The position numbers and the translations under genes are program-made. From an uncultured Flavobacteriaceae bacterium (GTDB lineage: Bacteria; Bacteroidota; Bacteroidia; Flavobacteriales; Flavobacteriaceae): a stretch of DNA of 64,000 bases. The notes beneath the pieces are model-generated. The model made no database searches. It saw only the letters and a list, made by a program, of their open reading frames with translations, and was not told the origin of the DNA. Location: NCBI GenBank assembly GCA_947495135.1, contig CANLXN010000008.1, forward strand, positions 152,596 through 216,595. The letters are read 5' to 3'. Shown here piece after piece: positions 8,885-18,748 of this stretch; positions within the stretch are counted from its first letter, which is position 1, and the number at the start of each line of letters is the position of its first letter.

Positions 8885-9134
8885 TGTTTTAACTGTTTCT
8901 TCAAATTAAAGATACTAATGTAATTAGGTATTCAATAGTCGTGCCTCTTTTGTTGTTAACACGGTTATTAACATGAGAGGGGGCTTATATGGCAGGATTC
9001 GCCTACCTCTTGGTATACTAGATAGGAGATGTGCGCAGCGGTTGAAGATGTAAAATATTGTAAATCAGGTCTTTTTGAAGGTGAGCTTTGAAATACAAGG
9101 CGATCAAAAAAGAGTAGGATTCTACTGTCAAATA

Positions 9135-10334
9135 CTACATTATTTTGCTGTTATTCGGGGAAATTTTGTCTAAAACGGCTGTCAGAATAGCACAACCTTC
9201 AATTATTTCTTCTTCTGAAATGGTCAGTGGAGGTGTAATTCTGATAGCTTTCGGTTCGAAGAGGAGCCAAAAAAGTATTAAGTTTTGTTCTTTGGAAGCA
9301 AGAATAGCGGTTGTGGCTATTTCCGAAGATTCCATTATTGCAGCTAACATTAGACCTTTGCCTCTTATTTCTTTAATTAAAGGATGCTGAAGGTGTTTTC
9401 TGAAAAGTGCTTCCTTTTTAGAAATCTCTTTTAAAAGATTGCTTTCTGTAATTTCTTTGAGTGTAGCTAAGGCAGCTGAAGCAATCACGGGATTCCCTCC
9501 AAAAGTGGTAATATGACCTAACTTGGGCTTATCTTTAAGTAGTGACATGAGTTCATTAGAAGCTGTAAAAGCGCCAATGGGTAAACCGCCGCCCATTCCT
9601 TTACCCATCACAAGAATGTCTGGAACAACATCGAAATGCTCAAACCCAAAAAGTTTCCCAGTTCGCCCAAAACCAGGTTGTATTTCGTCTAGAATTAGGA
9701 GGGCACCTACTTCTATACATCGATTTTTTACCTTTTTTAAATAGTTGTTGTTCGGTAGAATGAAGCCCGCTCCGCCTTGCACTGTTTCAAGAATAACCGC
9801 TGCGGTAGAATTTGTGATTCTTTCCAGACACTTTTCAGAATTAAAAAATATTGGATGACAATTAGGAATCAATGGACCAAATATCGTTTTACGCTCCTCA
9901 TATCCCATTACGCTTAATGCGCCCATCGTATTGCCGTGATACGCATGATGGGCATAAAGGATTTCGCTTCTGCCAGTAGCTCGGCGAGCTAGTTTTAGGG
10001 AACCTTCAATAGCTTCTGTACCGCTATTAACTAAATAGGTGGTGTCGAGTGGTTCCGGCAGGTGAGTGGCTAGAAGTTTCGATAATTCGACTGCTGGTTG
10101 TTGCGCATATTCTCCATAGACCATTACATGGGCATAGCGCTGCATCTGGTTGGTTACCGCTTCTATAATCTTTGGATGACTATGTCCCAATGCACATGCA
10201 GAAACGCCGGCAACAAAGTCGAGGTGTGCGTTTCCGGCAGTGTCGTAGATATAGCTACCCTTGGCATGGGAAATTTCCATACCTAGAGGATGAGGAGAAG
10301 TTTGTGCTTGATATTTAAGAAAGTCTTGTTTCAT
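9135..10334 (-). CDS. Class III PLP-dependent aminotransferase (acetylornithine/ornithine aminotransferase-like)
   Basis: A 399-residue fold-type I aminotransferase. Visible family residues are NSGTEAIE (103-110, phosphate cup), HHAYHGNT (129-136), LDEIQPGFGRTG with D216 that contacts the PLP ring nitrogen, and MGKGMGGGLPIGAF with the Schiff-base lysine K245. The sequence resembles argD/rocD-type enzymes that use a terminal amino group with 2-oxoglutarate, but no other arginine gene is nearby, so the substrate is uncertain; it could serve another omega-amino substrate. It follows the OstA-like gene by 84 bp on the same strand. Confidence 0.88.
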   Translation of the reverse strand: MKQDFLKYQAQTSPHPLGMEISHAKGSYIYDTAGNAHLDFVAGVSACALGHSHPKIIEAVTNQMQRYAHVMVYGEYAQQPAVELSKLLATHLPEPLDTTYLVNSGTEAIEGSLKLARRATGRSEILYAHHAYHGNTMGALSVMGYEERKTIFGPLIPNCHPIFFNSEKCLERITNSTAAVILETVQGGAGFILPNNNYLKKVKNRCIEVGALLILDEIQPGFGRTGKLFGFEHFDVVPDILVMGKGMGGGLPIGAFTASNELMSLLKDKPKLGHITTFGGNPVIASAALATLKEITESNLLKEISKKEALFRKHLQHPLIKEIRGKGLMLAAIMESSEIATTAILASKEQNLILFWLLFEPKAIRITPPLTISEEEIIEGCAILTAVLDKISPNNSKIM

Positions 10335-10418
10335 AAATAATTAGTAAGGAGGTGTCAAGAATTTGGAGAGCCCTATGTTGCATTTGTCTACTCGCAATTT
10401 GTCACTCGTTACTTATCG

Positions 10419-12182
10419 TTATTTCAAATTATCTTTTTCTTTCTTTTGAATGGGTATCGAGTCTTTTTTAAAGGTCGTAAATACGGGGTCGTCTTCCCTT
10501 TTCTGAAAATCTTTGGGAGATAGTTTTGAAGCTTCTGGAATAATAAGATCTTCCTCTGGAATATCATCAAAAAACTCGCCTTCGTCATCAGGTAAAGGTA
10601 TTCCAGTAATCTTAGGAAGAATAGGTTTTGGCTTCCCTTTAAAGAGATCACTTTTCTTTAGGAGACGTTCATCTCCTCTCCAAATAAATCCAGGTAAAAG
10701 CCTAGCGCTTTCGGGCAACTGACTTTCAGGATATACTTTTCCTCTTACTTTATTGAAGAAGCGCATGCCAATAATTTTTTGTTCTTCCAAATATAATTGG
10801 ATCCAACTAGAGGTGGTTTTATCGATTCCCACTAGTTCTTTTTTGTCATTTCTGAAATAATAGACAACCTGGCTATTCTTGTTAATATTAACTGTGTCTA
10901 ATTGATTATTCGTAAAAAGGCCGATAAGACTCTGACCCGAAACCTGATTGTAACCGGTGCTGTCTTTCTGAACCAAAAATGCATTATTGAATACTTTCAG
11001 GGTATCTAGTTCTTCTGTGAGTTTATTATTTAGAATATGAATAGTATCACCAGTCATTTGATTTTCACCACTCCACAGTATTGGCTCTCGGAGGAGTTTT
11101 GTTATACCTGTTTTTTGATCGATGAAAATAGAATCACATTTTCCGCTGGTAGGTTCTTCAGCCTCTAGGCCTCTTTTAAACATCCGGGCTTTGTAAAACC
11201 CTTTAATAATTCTGTTTTCTGGTTTTCCAGTTACTTGCAAAGTGTCTGCATGCACGTATACAGAATCTGCTTCCTGCAGTGTAACGGCCACGGCTCTTTT
11301 TGTGATAAATACGGAGTCTTTTGCTCTAAAAACCTCTGCATAATGCCCTCTAATGATGCTTTTATTGATGGTGTCGAGAACTTTAATATTATTGGTGGCA
11401 GATGCAAAGCTTTGGTTTCTGTCGAAATAAATACTGTCGCCAAATAAGATTCGGTTTTCGTAATCGATGCGCGAATTTTTGATAAAATAGCCAGTATCTC
11501 CTCGCGTATCGTAGTAACCCCTTTCGCAGTAAACGGTGCTTGTTTCACTTTCTATTGTAGACTCTCCATACAAGTAGGCGCCTCCAGTTTCAGAAAAGAA
11601 GTCTAATTGAGGAGACTTTACCGTGTATTTAGGATTGACAATCTTTACACCAGATAAGAACTGGTATTTCTTTGTTTCCGCGTAATAGCGACCAATTCTA
11701 CTGGTGAGAGTACTGGCAGTATCCCGAACCGTACCACCAGAACGATAGTAGGCTTGTTGTTTGATGCGATCAAAATATAAGGTGTCTGTCTTTAGCGTGG
11801 TTTGAGGTTCTGTTAGTACCACATCACCACTAGCAAAAGCAAACGACGTATTTCCGTTGTACTCTGCATATTTGCTATTCATTTTAACAGTATCACCCTG
11901 CTGGATACGAACGGCGCCATAGGCTTTTACAAAATTGTCTTTAAAGTATACGTAGGCTTGGTCGCACCACATTTCAACACCTTCATGAACAATATAGACT
12001 TGTCCAGAATTGTCTTTGGTGTAAATAACGGCGTCTGGAAACTCAGGCTTCTTTTCAAAATAACCCGATTGTACAGATACTTGAGTGGTTTTGGCTGTGT
12101 CTTGCTGAATCACATTTACCTGTGCCTGCACATTTATTCCGAAGAAAAGGAAAGTTAGCGCTATGTAAAAAATCTGTTTCAA
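10419..12182 (-). CDS. OstA/LptA-like organic-solvent-tolerance protein (LPS transport)
   Basis: A 587-residue exported protein with a signal peptide (about residues 1-20, ending VQAQ). Much of the protein repeats a beta-strand pattern around 'aeYnG...aSGDVVLTEP..LKTDTLYFDR', the OstA-fold found in LptA and the N-terminal part of LptD, which bridges lipopolysaccharide across the periplasm. The length is about three times E. coli LptA, as expected for the large Bacteroidota version, and it has a Pro/Asp-rich, charged C terminus without a beta-barrel. The start is a TTG at 12182: it sits exactly before KQIFYIAL of the signal peptide and no in-frame ATG gives a better one. Confidence 0.85.
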   Translation of the reverse strand: MKQIFYIALTFLFFGINVQAQVNVIQQDTAKTTQVSVQSGYFEKKPEFPDAVIYTKDNSGQVYIVHEGVEMWCDQAYVYFKDNFVKAYGAVRIQQGDTVKMNSKYAEYNGNTSFAFASGDVVLTEPQTTLKTDTLYFDRIKQQAYYRSGGTVRDTASTLTSRIGRYYAETKKYQFLSGVKIVNPKYTVKSPQLDFFSETGGAYLYGESTIESETSTVYCERGYYDTRGDTGYFIKNSRIDYENRILFGDSIYFDRNQSFASATNNIKVLDTINKSIIRGHYAEVFRAKDSVFITKRAVAVTLQEADSVYVHADTLQVTGKPENRIIKGFYKARMFKRGLEAEEPTSGKCDSIFIDQKTGITKLLREPILWSGENQMTGDTIHILNNKLTEELDTLKVFNNAFLVQKDSTGYNQVSGQSLIGLFTNNQLDTVNINKNSQVVYYFRNDKKELVGIDKTTSSWIQLYLEEQKIIGMRFFNKVRGKVYPESQLPESARLLPGFIWRGDERLLKKSDLFKGKPKPILPKITGIPLPDDEGEFFDDIPEEDLIIPEASKLSPKDFQKREDDPVFTTFKKDSIPIQKKEKDNLK

Positions 12183-12360
12183 GGGACAAGTATAATCAAT
12201 AATATAGGTTGATAGTACTAAGGCTTTGCTAAATTAGGGGTTAGTAGTTGCAATTAAAGAACAGTCCACTCTGTATTTTGATAAAAGAACTCTTATTCCG
12301 CCAGACCAATGAAGTCAAGAAATATTTTACTCAACCATCAACACTTGGCATTCAAATCTC

Positions 12361-13632
12361 TTATCTATGAATAGTCTGCGTTCTATCGGGTCCTACAGAG
12401 ACCACCTTAATTGGAATCTCTAGTTCCTTTTCTAAAAAGGCGATATAATCGTTTAATTCTTTCGGGAACTGGGACGTTTCTGTCATTTTTGTAAGGTCTT
12501 CTTTCCAACCTTTCATTTCCGTATAAATAGGAGTTACGTTTTCGTCTTCAATATTAAATGGCAAATGCTCAATGGTTTTCCCTTTATACTTATAGGCTGT
12601 ACATACTTTAAGTGAGCTAAAACCACTTAAAATATCACCTTTCATCATCATTAATTGAGTCACCCCATTAATCTCACAAGTGTATTTAAGAGCTACTAAA
12701 TCTAACCAGCCGCAGCGACGAGCTCTTCCTGTAACCGCACCAAATTCATTTCCAATTCTTGCCATATCTTCACCAACCTCGTCGAAAAGTTCGGTGGGGA
12801 ATGGGCCCGATCCTACGCGTGTAGTGTAAGCCTTGAAAATTCCATATACTTCTTTAATTCTGCTAGGAGCAATTCCTAATCCAGTACAAGCTCCAGCAGC
12901 CGTTGTGTTTGAAGAAGTTACAAAAGGATAGGTTCCAAAATCGATATCCAATAGAGATCCTTGTGCGCCTTCGGCTAGAATGGTTTTTCCATTTTTGAGG
13001 GCTTGACGCAAGTATTCTTCACTATCAATAAATTGTAATTCTTTTAATAGTTCAATAGATTCGAAAAACTCTGTTTCCATCTCGGCCAAATCGTATTGCA
13101 CGTCTACATTGTAAAAGGCAATCATCGCTTCGTGTTTATTTGCCAGTGCGCGGTATTTTTCTTTCCAGCCGTCTAATTCAATATCACCAACGCGAATTCC
13201 ATTTCGGCCGGTTTTATCCATATAGGTTGGTCCAATACCCTTGAGCGTAGACCCTATTTTTGCTTTTCCTTTGGCAGCTTCACTTGCAGCGTCTAAAAGT
13301 CTATGGGTAGGCAAAATTAAATGTGCCTTTCTTGAAATAACCATTTTGGCTCTGTAGTCTATCTTGAATTGCTCTAGACCTTCCAATTCCTTGGCAAATA
13401 CAACTGGATCGATCACAACACCGTTTCCAATTAAATTAATTGCTTTATCATGAAAAATACCGGATGGAATGGTTCTTAGCACATGCTTTATTCCGTCAAA
13501 TTCTAAGGTGTGACCGGCATTTGGTCCTCCTTGAAAGCGTGCAATAATATCATAATTTCGTGTGAGAACATCGACGATTTTTCCTTTTCCTTCGTCGCCC
13601 CATTGTAATCCGAGTAGTAAGTCTACTGCCAT
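12361..13632 (-). CDS. purA: Adenylosuccinate synthetase
   Basis: Joins IMP and aspartate with GTP to give adenylosuccinate, the first committed step to AMP. The 423-residue length is standard. Motifs: QWGDEGKGK (10-18, P-loop with catalytic Asp13), GGPNAGHT (35-42, catalytic His41), GSTLKGIGPTY (IMP loop, about 127-137), and VGPDRTQTI near the C terminus (guanine/GTP site). It begins 19 bp after the fur-like gene, which itself follows relA/spoT by 24 bp, making a probable relA/spoT-fur-purA transcript. That arrangement places an enzyme known to be inhibited by (p)ppGpp behind the synthetase gene. Confidence 0.97.
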   Translation of the reverse strand: MAVDLLLGLQWGDEGKGKIVDVLTRNYDIIARFQGGPNAGHTLEFDGIKHVLRTIPSGIFHDKAINLIGNGVVIDPVVFAKELEGLEQFKIDYRAKMVISRKAHLILPTHRLLDAASEAAKGKAKIGSTLKGIGPTYMDKTGRNGIRVGDIELDGWKEKYRALANKHEAMIAFYNVDVQYDLAEMETEFFESIELLKELQFIDSEEYLRQALKNGKTILAEGAQGSLLDIDFGTYPFVTSSNTTAAGACTGLGIAPSRIKEVYGIFKAYTTRVGSGPFPTELFDEVGEDMARIGNEFGAVTGRARRCGWLDLVALKYTCEINGVTQLMMMKGDILSGFSSLKVCTAYKYKGKTIEHLPFNIEDENVTPIYTEMKGWKEDLTKMTETSQFPKELNDYIAFLEKELEIPIKVVSVGPDRTQTIHR

Positions 13633-13651
13633 AAATTTAAATTTTGTCCCG

Positions 13652-14104
13652 TTAATTCTCAGGCTCCTTTCTGTTTCCGTAGAAATACAGAGAATGGTTG
13701 GTTATTTCTATATTAAAAACTTCTTCAATGGTTTTTTTGATACTTTGAATCCGAGGATCACAAAATTCAATCACTTCTCCTGTAGAAAGGATCACATGAT
13801 CGTGCTGTTTATCAAAATAAGACTTTTCGTAATGAGCTTGATTTTGGCCAAATTGGTGTTTTCGAACCAATCCGCACTCTAGAAGTAATTCAATTGTGTT
13901 GTAGAGAGTGGCCCGACTTACACGATAATTTTTATTTTTCATATTGATGTACAAGGACTCAATATCGAAATGGTCGTCGTGGTCGTATATCTCTTGTAAA
14001 ATCGCGTAGCGTTCAGGGGTCTTTCGATGACCATTATCCTCGAGAAAACCTGTGAAAACGTTTTTTACAACGGCTTGGTTATTTGTTTCGGTGTTTGCAC
14101 TCAT
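13652..14104 (-). CDS. Fur-family metalloregulator
   Basis: A 150-residue transcriptional repressor with the Fur architecture: N-terminal winged helix (about 20-90, recognition region [20 protein letters not shown]) and C-terminal dimerisation/metal domain containing [18 protein letters not shown] (100-116) with H101 and H103. The usual first CxxC of the structural zinc site, after HDH, is replaced by ILSTGE; only C77 and C115 remain, so this is a Fur/PerR-like protein without the Cys4 zinc site, a form I have seen in Flavobacteria. Which metal or peroxide it senses cannot be told. A TAACTTTG box lies 10 nt upstream. Confidence 0.88.
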   Translation of the reverse strand: MSANTETNNQAVVKNVFTGFLEDNGHRKTPERYAILQEIYDHDDHFDIESLYINMKNKNYRVSRATLYNTIELLLECGLVRKHQFGQNQAHYEKSYFDKQHDHVILSTGEVIEFCDPRIQSIKKTIEEVFNIEITNHSLYFYGNRKEPEN

Positions 14105-14114
14105 AACAAAGGTG

Positions 14115-14122
14115 CAAAGTTA
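14115..14122 (-). promoter_or_regulatory. Candidate -7 promoter box for the fur-family gene
   Basis: Reads TAACTTTG on the minus strand (TAnnTTTG), ending 10 nt before the fur-family ATG and just short of the relA/spoT stop. It would allow fur-purA expression separate from relA/spoT. No -33 TTG at ideal spacing. Confidence 0.4.
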
Positions 14123-14128
14123 CTTAAA

Positions 14129-16333
14129 TTAAACTCTTGAGACTTTATCAATTCCGTTTATTTTTTTTATGTTTTTCATCAAATTATCAAGGATAGATTT
14201 GTTTTTGACTACCACAACTATTTTACCATTGAAGGTTCCATCGTCTGTGTCGAAATGAACATTCTTCATATTGATGTGTAGATTATTAGATACTACGCGG
14301 GTAAGTTCGTTTACCAGTCCTAGGTTGTCGATACCAGAAATAAGAAGTTCTGCTTGAAACTCCTGTTGGCTGGAATCTATCCATTTAGCGGGTATAATCC
14401 TGTAACCGTAATTACTTTGTAACTGAACAGCGTTAGGGCAATTCTTCTTGTGAACCTTAATCCCTTCATTTACGGTTGTAAAACCAAAAACCTGATCCCC
14501 AGCAATTGGATTGCAGCAGTTGGCCGTTTTGTAATCTAGTTTCTGTTCATCTTTGCCAAATACAAGCTGATCGTACTTTACCGATATTTCATCTTTATGG
14601 ACGTCTTCTGGCGTACCTGGTCTTCGGATTCTATTTTTAAAGAAACTAATAAACGCATTGTTTCTAGAAGCTGCAAAATCTTTCAGTTTTGGGTTGTCAA
14701 TAATTCCTGCGCCAACTCTGTAAAATAGGTCTAGGCTCGTTTTTAGTTTAAAAAATACCACTAATTGATTAACGGTCTTTTCATCTAAATTGATTTTAAG
14801 GGATTTCAGTTTACGCGTTAGAATTACTTTTCCTTCTGCGGCGATCTGTTTCTGCTCTTCTTTTAATGAAGATTTTATTTTAGACCTCGCCTTTCCGGTA
14901 GTTACGTAATCGAGCCAACTTCCCGAAGGGGTTGTTTTCTCTGAAGTAATAATTTCTACTTGATCACCACTGGCCAATTCATGACTCAAAGGCACCAATT
15001 TTCCATTCACTTTTGCACCTCGAGTGTGCAAGCCAACTTCGGTATGCACATGAAAGCCAAAATCTAAAGCAGTCGCTCCTTTAGCTAGAGAATATAAATC
15101 TCCTTTAGGTGAGAATACAAAAATTTCTTTTGCATAGAGATTGAGTTTGAACTCTTTTACGAAATCTACGGCATTTATTTCTGAGTTTTCAAGTGTATCC
15201 TGAAGTTTGTTGAGCCAGTCATCCAGTCCTTGGTCTTCCTTTTCTGTATTTTTGTACTTGTAATGGGCAGCATATCCTTTTTCCGCAATTTCGTTCATGC
15301 GCTCACTTCTTATTTGAACCTCCACCCATCGTCCTTTGGGCCCCATAACGGTAATGTGAAGCGCTTCATAACCAGTGGATTTCGGAGAAGAAATCCAATC
15401 CCGCAATCTGGTTGGATTTGGGCGAAAATGGTCGGTTACAATAGAATAAATTTTCCAGGCCAAAAACTTTTCATTTTCTCGATCACTTTTATAAATGATC
15501 CTAACAGCGAACTTGTCATAAACCTCGTCGAAAGAAACTGTTTGGGACATCATCTTTCTTCTAATGGAAAAAATTGATTTTGGACGTCCCTTTATATCGT
15601 AATTTAAATTTTCGGCGTCAAGCGAATCCTTGATCACTTGCGAAAAGTCTTTTATATAATTGTCTTGATCTTCCTTGCTTTCCTTTATTTTACTCAGTAT
15701 GTCGTGGTATACTTCTGGTTCTGTGTACTTTAATCCAAGGTCTTCAAGTTCAGTTTTAATATTGTACAGTCCAATGCGATGAGCCATCGGTGCATAAATA
15801 TAGAGTGTTTCGGAAGCGATTTTTACCTGCTTATGGTCTGGCATCGAATCCATCGTCTGCATATTGTGCAAACGATCGGCAATTTTGATGATAATTACCC
15901 TAATGTCTTCATTGAGGGTAAGCAACATTTTTCTGAAATTCTCTGCCTGCAAGGAAACATCTCCGTCGTATTCTAGAGCTGAAATCTTAGTGAGACCATC
16001 CACAATACGGGCTACTGTTTCTCCAAACATTTGCTCAATGTCGACTAATGTATAATCTGTATCCTCAACTACATCATGTAATAAAGCGGAGGCAATAGAT
16101 GTAGCATCTAGTCCAATCTCGGAAGCGACAATCTTGGCCACTGCAATTGGGTGAAAAATATACGCTTCTCCACTTTTACGTCGCTGTTCCTTATGAGCGT
16201 CCACAGCAACATCAAAAGCAGAACGGATCAATTTTTTATCCTCTGCACTAAGAGTACGATAGCTAATCTTAAGTAGCTCCTTGTACTCTTTGGCAATTTC
16301 TTTATTTTCATTTTCAATAGCGGCGTCAGTCAT
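14129..16333 (-). CDS. Bifunctional (p)ppGpp synthetase/hydrolase (Rel/SpoT)
   Basis: A 734-residue RSH enzyme of the stringent response. Domain order: HD hydrolase (about 40-190; H61, ALLHDVVEDT 83-92 with H86/D87), RelA/SpoT synthetase (about 240-360; KGRPKSIFSIRRKM and GYEALHITVMGPKGRWVEVQ), TGS (about 395-455; FSPKGDLYSLAKGATALDFG), a helical/zinc-finger-like region containing TANCCNPIAGDQV, and a C-terminal ACT domain (about 655-734). Key residues of both activities are present, so it should both make and degrade the alarmone; it appears to be the sole long RSH type of the Bacteroidota. Upstream 208 bp to the M48 gene are non-coding. Confidence 0.95.
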   Translation of the reverse strand: MTDAAIENENKEIAKEYKELLKISYRTLSAEDKKLIRSAFDVAVDAHKEQRRKSGEAYIFHPIAVAKIVASEIGLDATSIASALLHDVVEDTDYTLVDIEQMFGETVARIVDGLTKISALEYDGDVSLQAENFRKMLLTLNEDIRVIIIKIADRLHNMQTMDSMPDHKQVKIASETLYIYAPMAHRIGLYNIKTELEDLGLKYTEPEVYHDILSKIKESKEDQDNYIKDFSQVIKDSLDAENLNYDIKGRPKSIFSIRRKMMSQTVSFDEVYDKFAVRIIYKSDRENEKFLAWKIYSIVTDHFRPNPTRLRDWISSPKSTGYEALHITVMGPKGRWVEVQIRSERMNEIAEKGYAAHYKYKNTEKEDQGLDDWLNKLQDTLENSEINAVDFVKEFKLNLYAKEIFVFSPKGDLYSLAKGATALDFGFHVHTEVGLHTRGAKVNGKLVPLSHELASGDQVEIITSEKTTPSGSWLDYVTTGKARSKIKSSLKEEQKQIAAEGKVILTRKLKSLKINLDEKTVNQLVVFFKLKTSLDLFYRVGAGIIDNPKLKDFAASRNNAFISFFKNRIRRPGTPEDVHKDEISVKYDQLVFGKDEQKLDYKTANCCNPIAGDQVFGFTTVNEGIKVHKKNCPNAVQLQSNYGYRIIPAKWIDSSQQEFQAELLISGIDNLGLVNELTRVVSNNLHINMKNVHFDTDDGTFNGKIVVVVKNKSILDNLMKNIKKINGIDKVSRV

Positions 16334-16541
16334 ATATTAAAATTAATGAATTGCTAGAGATTGGACAACAAAAAGTGTGCTAGAAATTCATATTAGACGT
16401 GATACATAAGCGGTTAGAGGTGAGATTGGTGGCTTGATGTTCTAGATTCATGGTTCGTAACTGGATTTGTTAATTCTCTTAGAACAATCAAAATTTATAG
16501 TTGAAATTGAACACTGCCAACTGCTGCTCACTACTAAATGG
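16334..16541. other. Non-coding spacer with low-complexity words
   Basis: No gene is visible. The stretch holds phrases such as ttagaggtgagattggtggc and aacactgccaactgctgctcac, which resemble the degenerate oligomer repeats that fill intergenic space elsewhere in this window (1885-1944, 61609-61675). No clear hairpin or promoter box was found. Confidence 0.4.
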
Positions 16542-17774
16542 TTATTTCTTTAAATTCTGAAAACGTTGTAACAATGTAGGATGTGAATAATGCATAAATA
16601 CGTAGGCAGGGTGTGGGGTAAGATTACTCAAACTATTTTTAGAGAGTTTTTTTAAAGCAGATATAAGAGGAAGAGGAGCATAGGTGTTTTTTGCATAATC
16701 GTCCGCTTCATATTCAAATTTTCTAGAAAGCAAGTTCATAAGTAATCCAGTGATTTCTGAAATAGGGGTGTACAGTACACCAAAAGCAATAAGACCAATA
16801 TGAAAGGCTGGAGTAGTTACACCAAGGGCTTGAGATAATAAAGTGCTATCAACAAAAAGAGACAGCAACCAAAGGGTAAAACCAGTTGTAAGTATGGAGG
16901 CGGACAGGTTATAAAGAATATGCTTTCGTTTATAATGACCCACTTCATGTGCTAAAACCGCGACAATTTCATCTTCCTCCAAATCGTTAATGAGTGTGTC
17001 GTAAAGTGTAATTCTTTTTTCAGACCCAAAACCTGAAAAATAGGCATTCGCCTTTGTACTCCTTTTCGAGCCATCAATTACAAAAATGTTTTTTAGATTG
17101 AATCCTACTTTGTTAGCATATTCTTGTATTTGGGAACGCAGAGAACCTTCTTCTAACGGGGTTTGTTTGTTAAATAGGGGTACAATTAAACGGGCGTAAA
17201 ACATGTTCATGAATACAGAGAAAACCGTTATAATAACCCATGCGTAAAGCCAAAAATAAGTTCCCGTGCTTTCGTAAAACCAAATAATTAGCGAAAGTAA
17301 TCCACCGCCTATAATTGCTCCCATTAGCCAACCTTTTAACTTGTCCAGTACAAAGATTTTTGGAGTAGACTTGTTGAATCCGTATTTCTCTTCAATTACG
17401 AAGGTGTTATAGTATGAAAAGGGTGTTCCAAACAAATCGCTTGCCAACATGATGGTCCCAAAGAAAATGAGCGCAACTATGGTGCTATTATTAGAAAAAC
17501 TATATGCAAATTCATTCAGCCAAGCGAAACCATCTAAAAAGAAAAAAGCAAGTGTGCCCACAATTGAAATCAACCCAGTAATCGAGCTAAAGCGATGTTT
17601 TTCCTTTTTATAGGCCTGCGACTTCTGGTATTCTTCGGTGTCGTAAACATCTTTTAAGTCGGATGGAATCTCGTCTTGAAATCGTTGTGCATTTAAATTA
17701 CTCAGAATCTTATCGATCATGAAATTTATTACAATCATTGCGATAATGATATAGAATACTATAGTAGGTGTCAT
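16542..17774 (-). CDS. M48 family CAAX-prenyl-protease-like metallopeptidase (Ste24 type)
   Basis: A 410-residue integral membrane zinc protease. It has an N-terminal anchor, then about six further hydrophobic segments. The zinc motif HEVGH is at 276-280 at the end of a helix, and the third ligand lies in FEYEADDYA (about 352-360). The N-terminal CAAX_M48N region (about 30-205) matches Ste24-like enzymes rather than HtpX, which is shorter. Bacteria lack prenylated CAAX proteins, so it probably acts in membrane-protein quality control. It stands alone between relA/spoT and the SpoU methyltransferase. Confidence 0.92.
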   Translation of the reverse strand: MTPTIVFYIIIAMIVINFMIDKILSNLNAQRFQDEIPSDLKDVYDTEEYQKSQAYKKEKHRFSSITGLISIVGTLAFFFLDGFAWLNEFAYSFSNNSTIVALIFFGTIMLASDLFGTPFSYYNTFVIEEKYGFNKSTPKIFVLDKLKGWLMGAIIGGGLLSLIIWFYESTGTYFWLYAWVIITVFSVFMNMFYARLIVPLFNKQTPLEEGSLRSQIQEYANKVGFNLKNIFVIDGSKRSTKANAYFSGFGSEKRITLYDTLINDLEEDEIVAVLAHEVGHYKRKHILYNLSASILTTGFTLWLLSLFVDSTLLSQALGVTTPAFHIGLIAFGVLYTPISEITGLLMNLLSRKFEYEADDYAKNTYAPLPLISALKKLSKNSLSNLTPHPAYVFMHYSHPTLLQRFQNLKK

Positions 17775-17846
17775 AAGCAGATTCTTAATACAAATGCCAA
17801 ATTCGGTGGGGAAGAATTATAGCAATATGGCAAAGTTACATTTAAA

Positions 17847-18653
17847 TTATTGAAAATTACGTTGCCTTTTAGCTTCAAATATAAGAATTCCAGCCGCTAC
17901 CGAGACGTTCATGGAGTCTATTTCACCTTGCATCGGAATGACAATGTTTTGAGTGCTCTGTGATCGCCATTCTTCAGATAGTCCCGTAGCTTCGGTGCCA
18001 ACAACAAGGGCGGTGCTTTTAGTGAAATCTTGAGTGTGATATGGAAGGGCTTCCTGTAAAATAGCACTGTATATTTGAATGTTTTTGTTTTTTAAAAATT
18101 CAATTATTTCTGAAGTAGATCCAACCGCTATTTTATTAGTGAAAACACATCCCACGCTACTCCTCAAAATATTAGGGTTGTACATGTCGGTTTTCGGGTT
18201 AGCAATAATAATGGCGTCTAAATTGGCCGCATCTGCAGTACGAAGTAATGCTCCAATATTTCCGGGCTTTTCTGGAGCTTCAGCAACAATTATTAACGGG
18301 TTTTTATGGTTTAATTCTAGTTGATCAAGCGCTAATGTTTTTGTTTTTGCAATCGCGAGCATGCCTTCAGTAGTAGTGCGATATGCTATTTTTTGATATA
18401 CTTCCACAGAGATTTCTATTACTTCTGTTCGATCACTAAATTGTTTTATTACTTCGGAAATTTTCACATCTGTGACCATTTCAGAAGAGAATAAAAATGT
18501 TTCAATCTCATATTTTCCCTTGATAGCAAGATCTATTTCTCGTCTACCCTCGATAACAAAACGGCTTTGTTTTCTGCGCTCACGTGATTTCTCAGTAAGC
18601 TGAAGCATCTGCTTGATGAGCGGATTTTGAAGGCTGGAAATTTGTTTTTGCAT
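17847..18653 (-). CDS. TrmH/SpoU-family RNA 2'-O-methyltransferase
   Basis: A 268-residue SPOUT enzyme. The N-terminal substrate-binding domain (1-105) includes a basic segment EKSRERRKQSRFVIEGRREI. The knotted catalytic domain has motif 1 PEKPGNIGALLRTADA (about 131-146), motif 2 VGTEATGLSEEW (about 218-229) and motif 3 IPMQGEIDSMNVSVAAGI (about 238-255). It should methylate a ribose in rRNA or tRNA; the exact nucleotide cannot be told (the family includes RlmB-, TsnR- and TrmH-like members). A TACCTTTG box abuts the ATG, four bases upstream, suggesting a very short leader. Confidence 0.92.
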   Translation of the reverse strand: MQKQISSLQNPLIKQMLQLTEKSRERRKQSRFVIEGRREIDLAIKGKYEIETFLFSSEMVTDVKISEVIKQFSDRTEVIEISVEVYQKIAYRTTTEGMLAIAKTKTLALDQLELNHKNPLIIVAEAPEKPGNIGALLRTADAANLDAIIIANPKTDMYNPNILRSSVGCVFTNKIAVGSTSEIIEFLKNKNIQIYSAILQEALPYHTQDFTKSTALVVGTEATGLSEEWRSQSTQNIVIPMQGEIDSMNVSVAAGILIFEAKRQRNFQ

Positions 18654-18657
18654 ATCA

Positions 18658-18665
18658 CAAAGGTA
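18658..18665 (-). promoter_or_regulatory. Candidate -7 promoter box abutting the SpoU methyltransferase start
   Basis: Minus-strand TACCTTTG, a full match to TAnnTTTG, ends only four bases before the ATG at 18653. If real, transcription would start at or next to the start codon (leaderless or nearly so). Confidence 0.35.
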
Positions 18666-18748
18666 TTTTATAGTTCTCAGTTTGTAGGTATATAGATGGC
18701 GTTTTTTTATTCTTAATGCTTCGATTATCTTAGCCCAAAATTGAATCT

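Noticed and set aside
8885..9134. Possible small gene or RNA between the TPR and aminotransferase genes
   Set aside because: No credible frame, hairpin or full promoter box was found; a TTAATTTG near 8900 (minus) is one base off the consensus.
11231..11548. 105-codon frame on the same strand as the OstA-like gene, in another frame
   Set aside because: It is entirely inside the 587-residue gene and has no domain; an artefact of long low-stop sequence.
15230..15577. 115-codon frame opposite relA/spoT
   Set aside because: It lies inside the conserved synthetase domain on the opposite strand; no domain or plausible start context.
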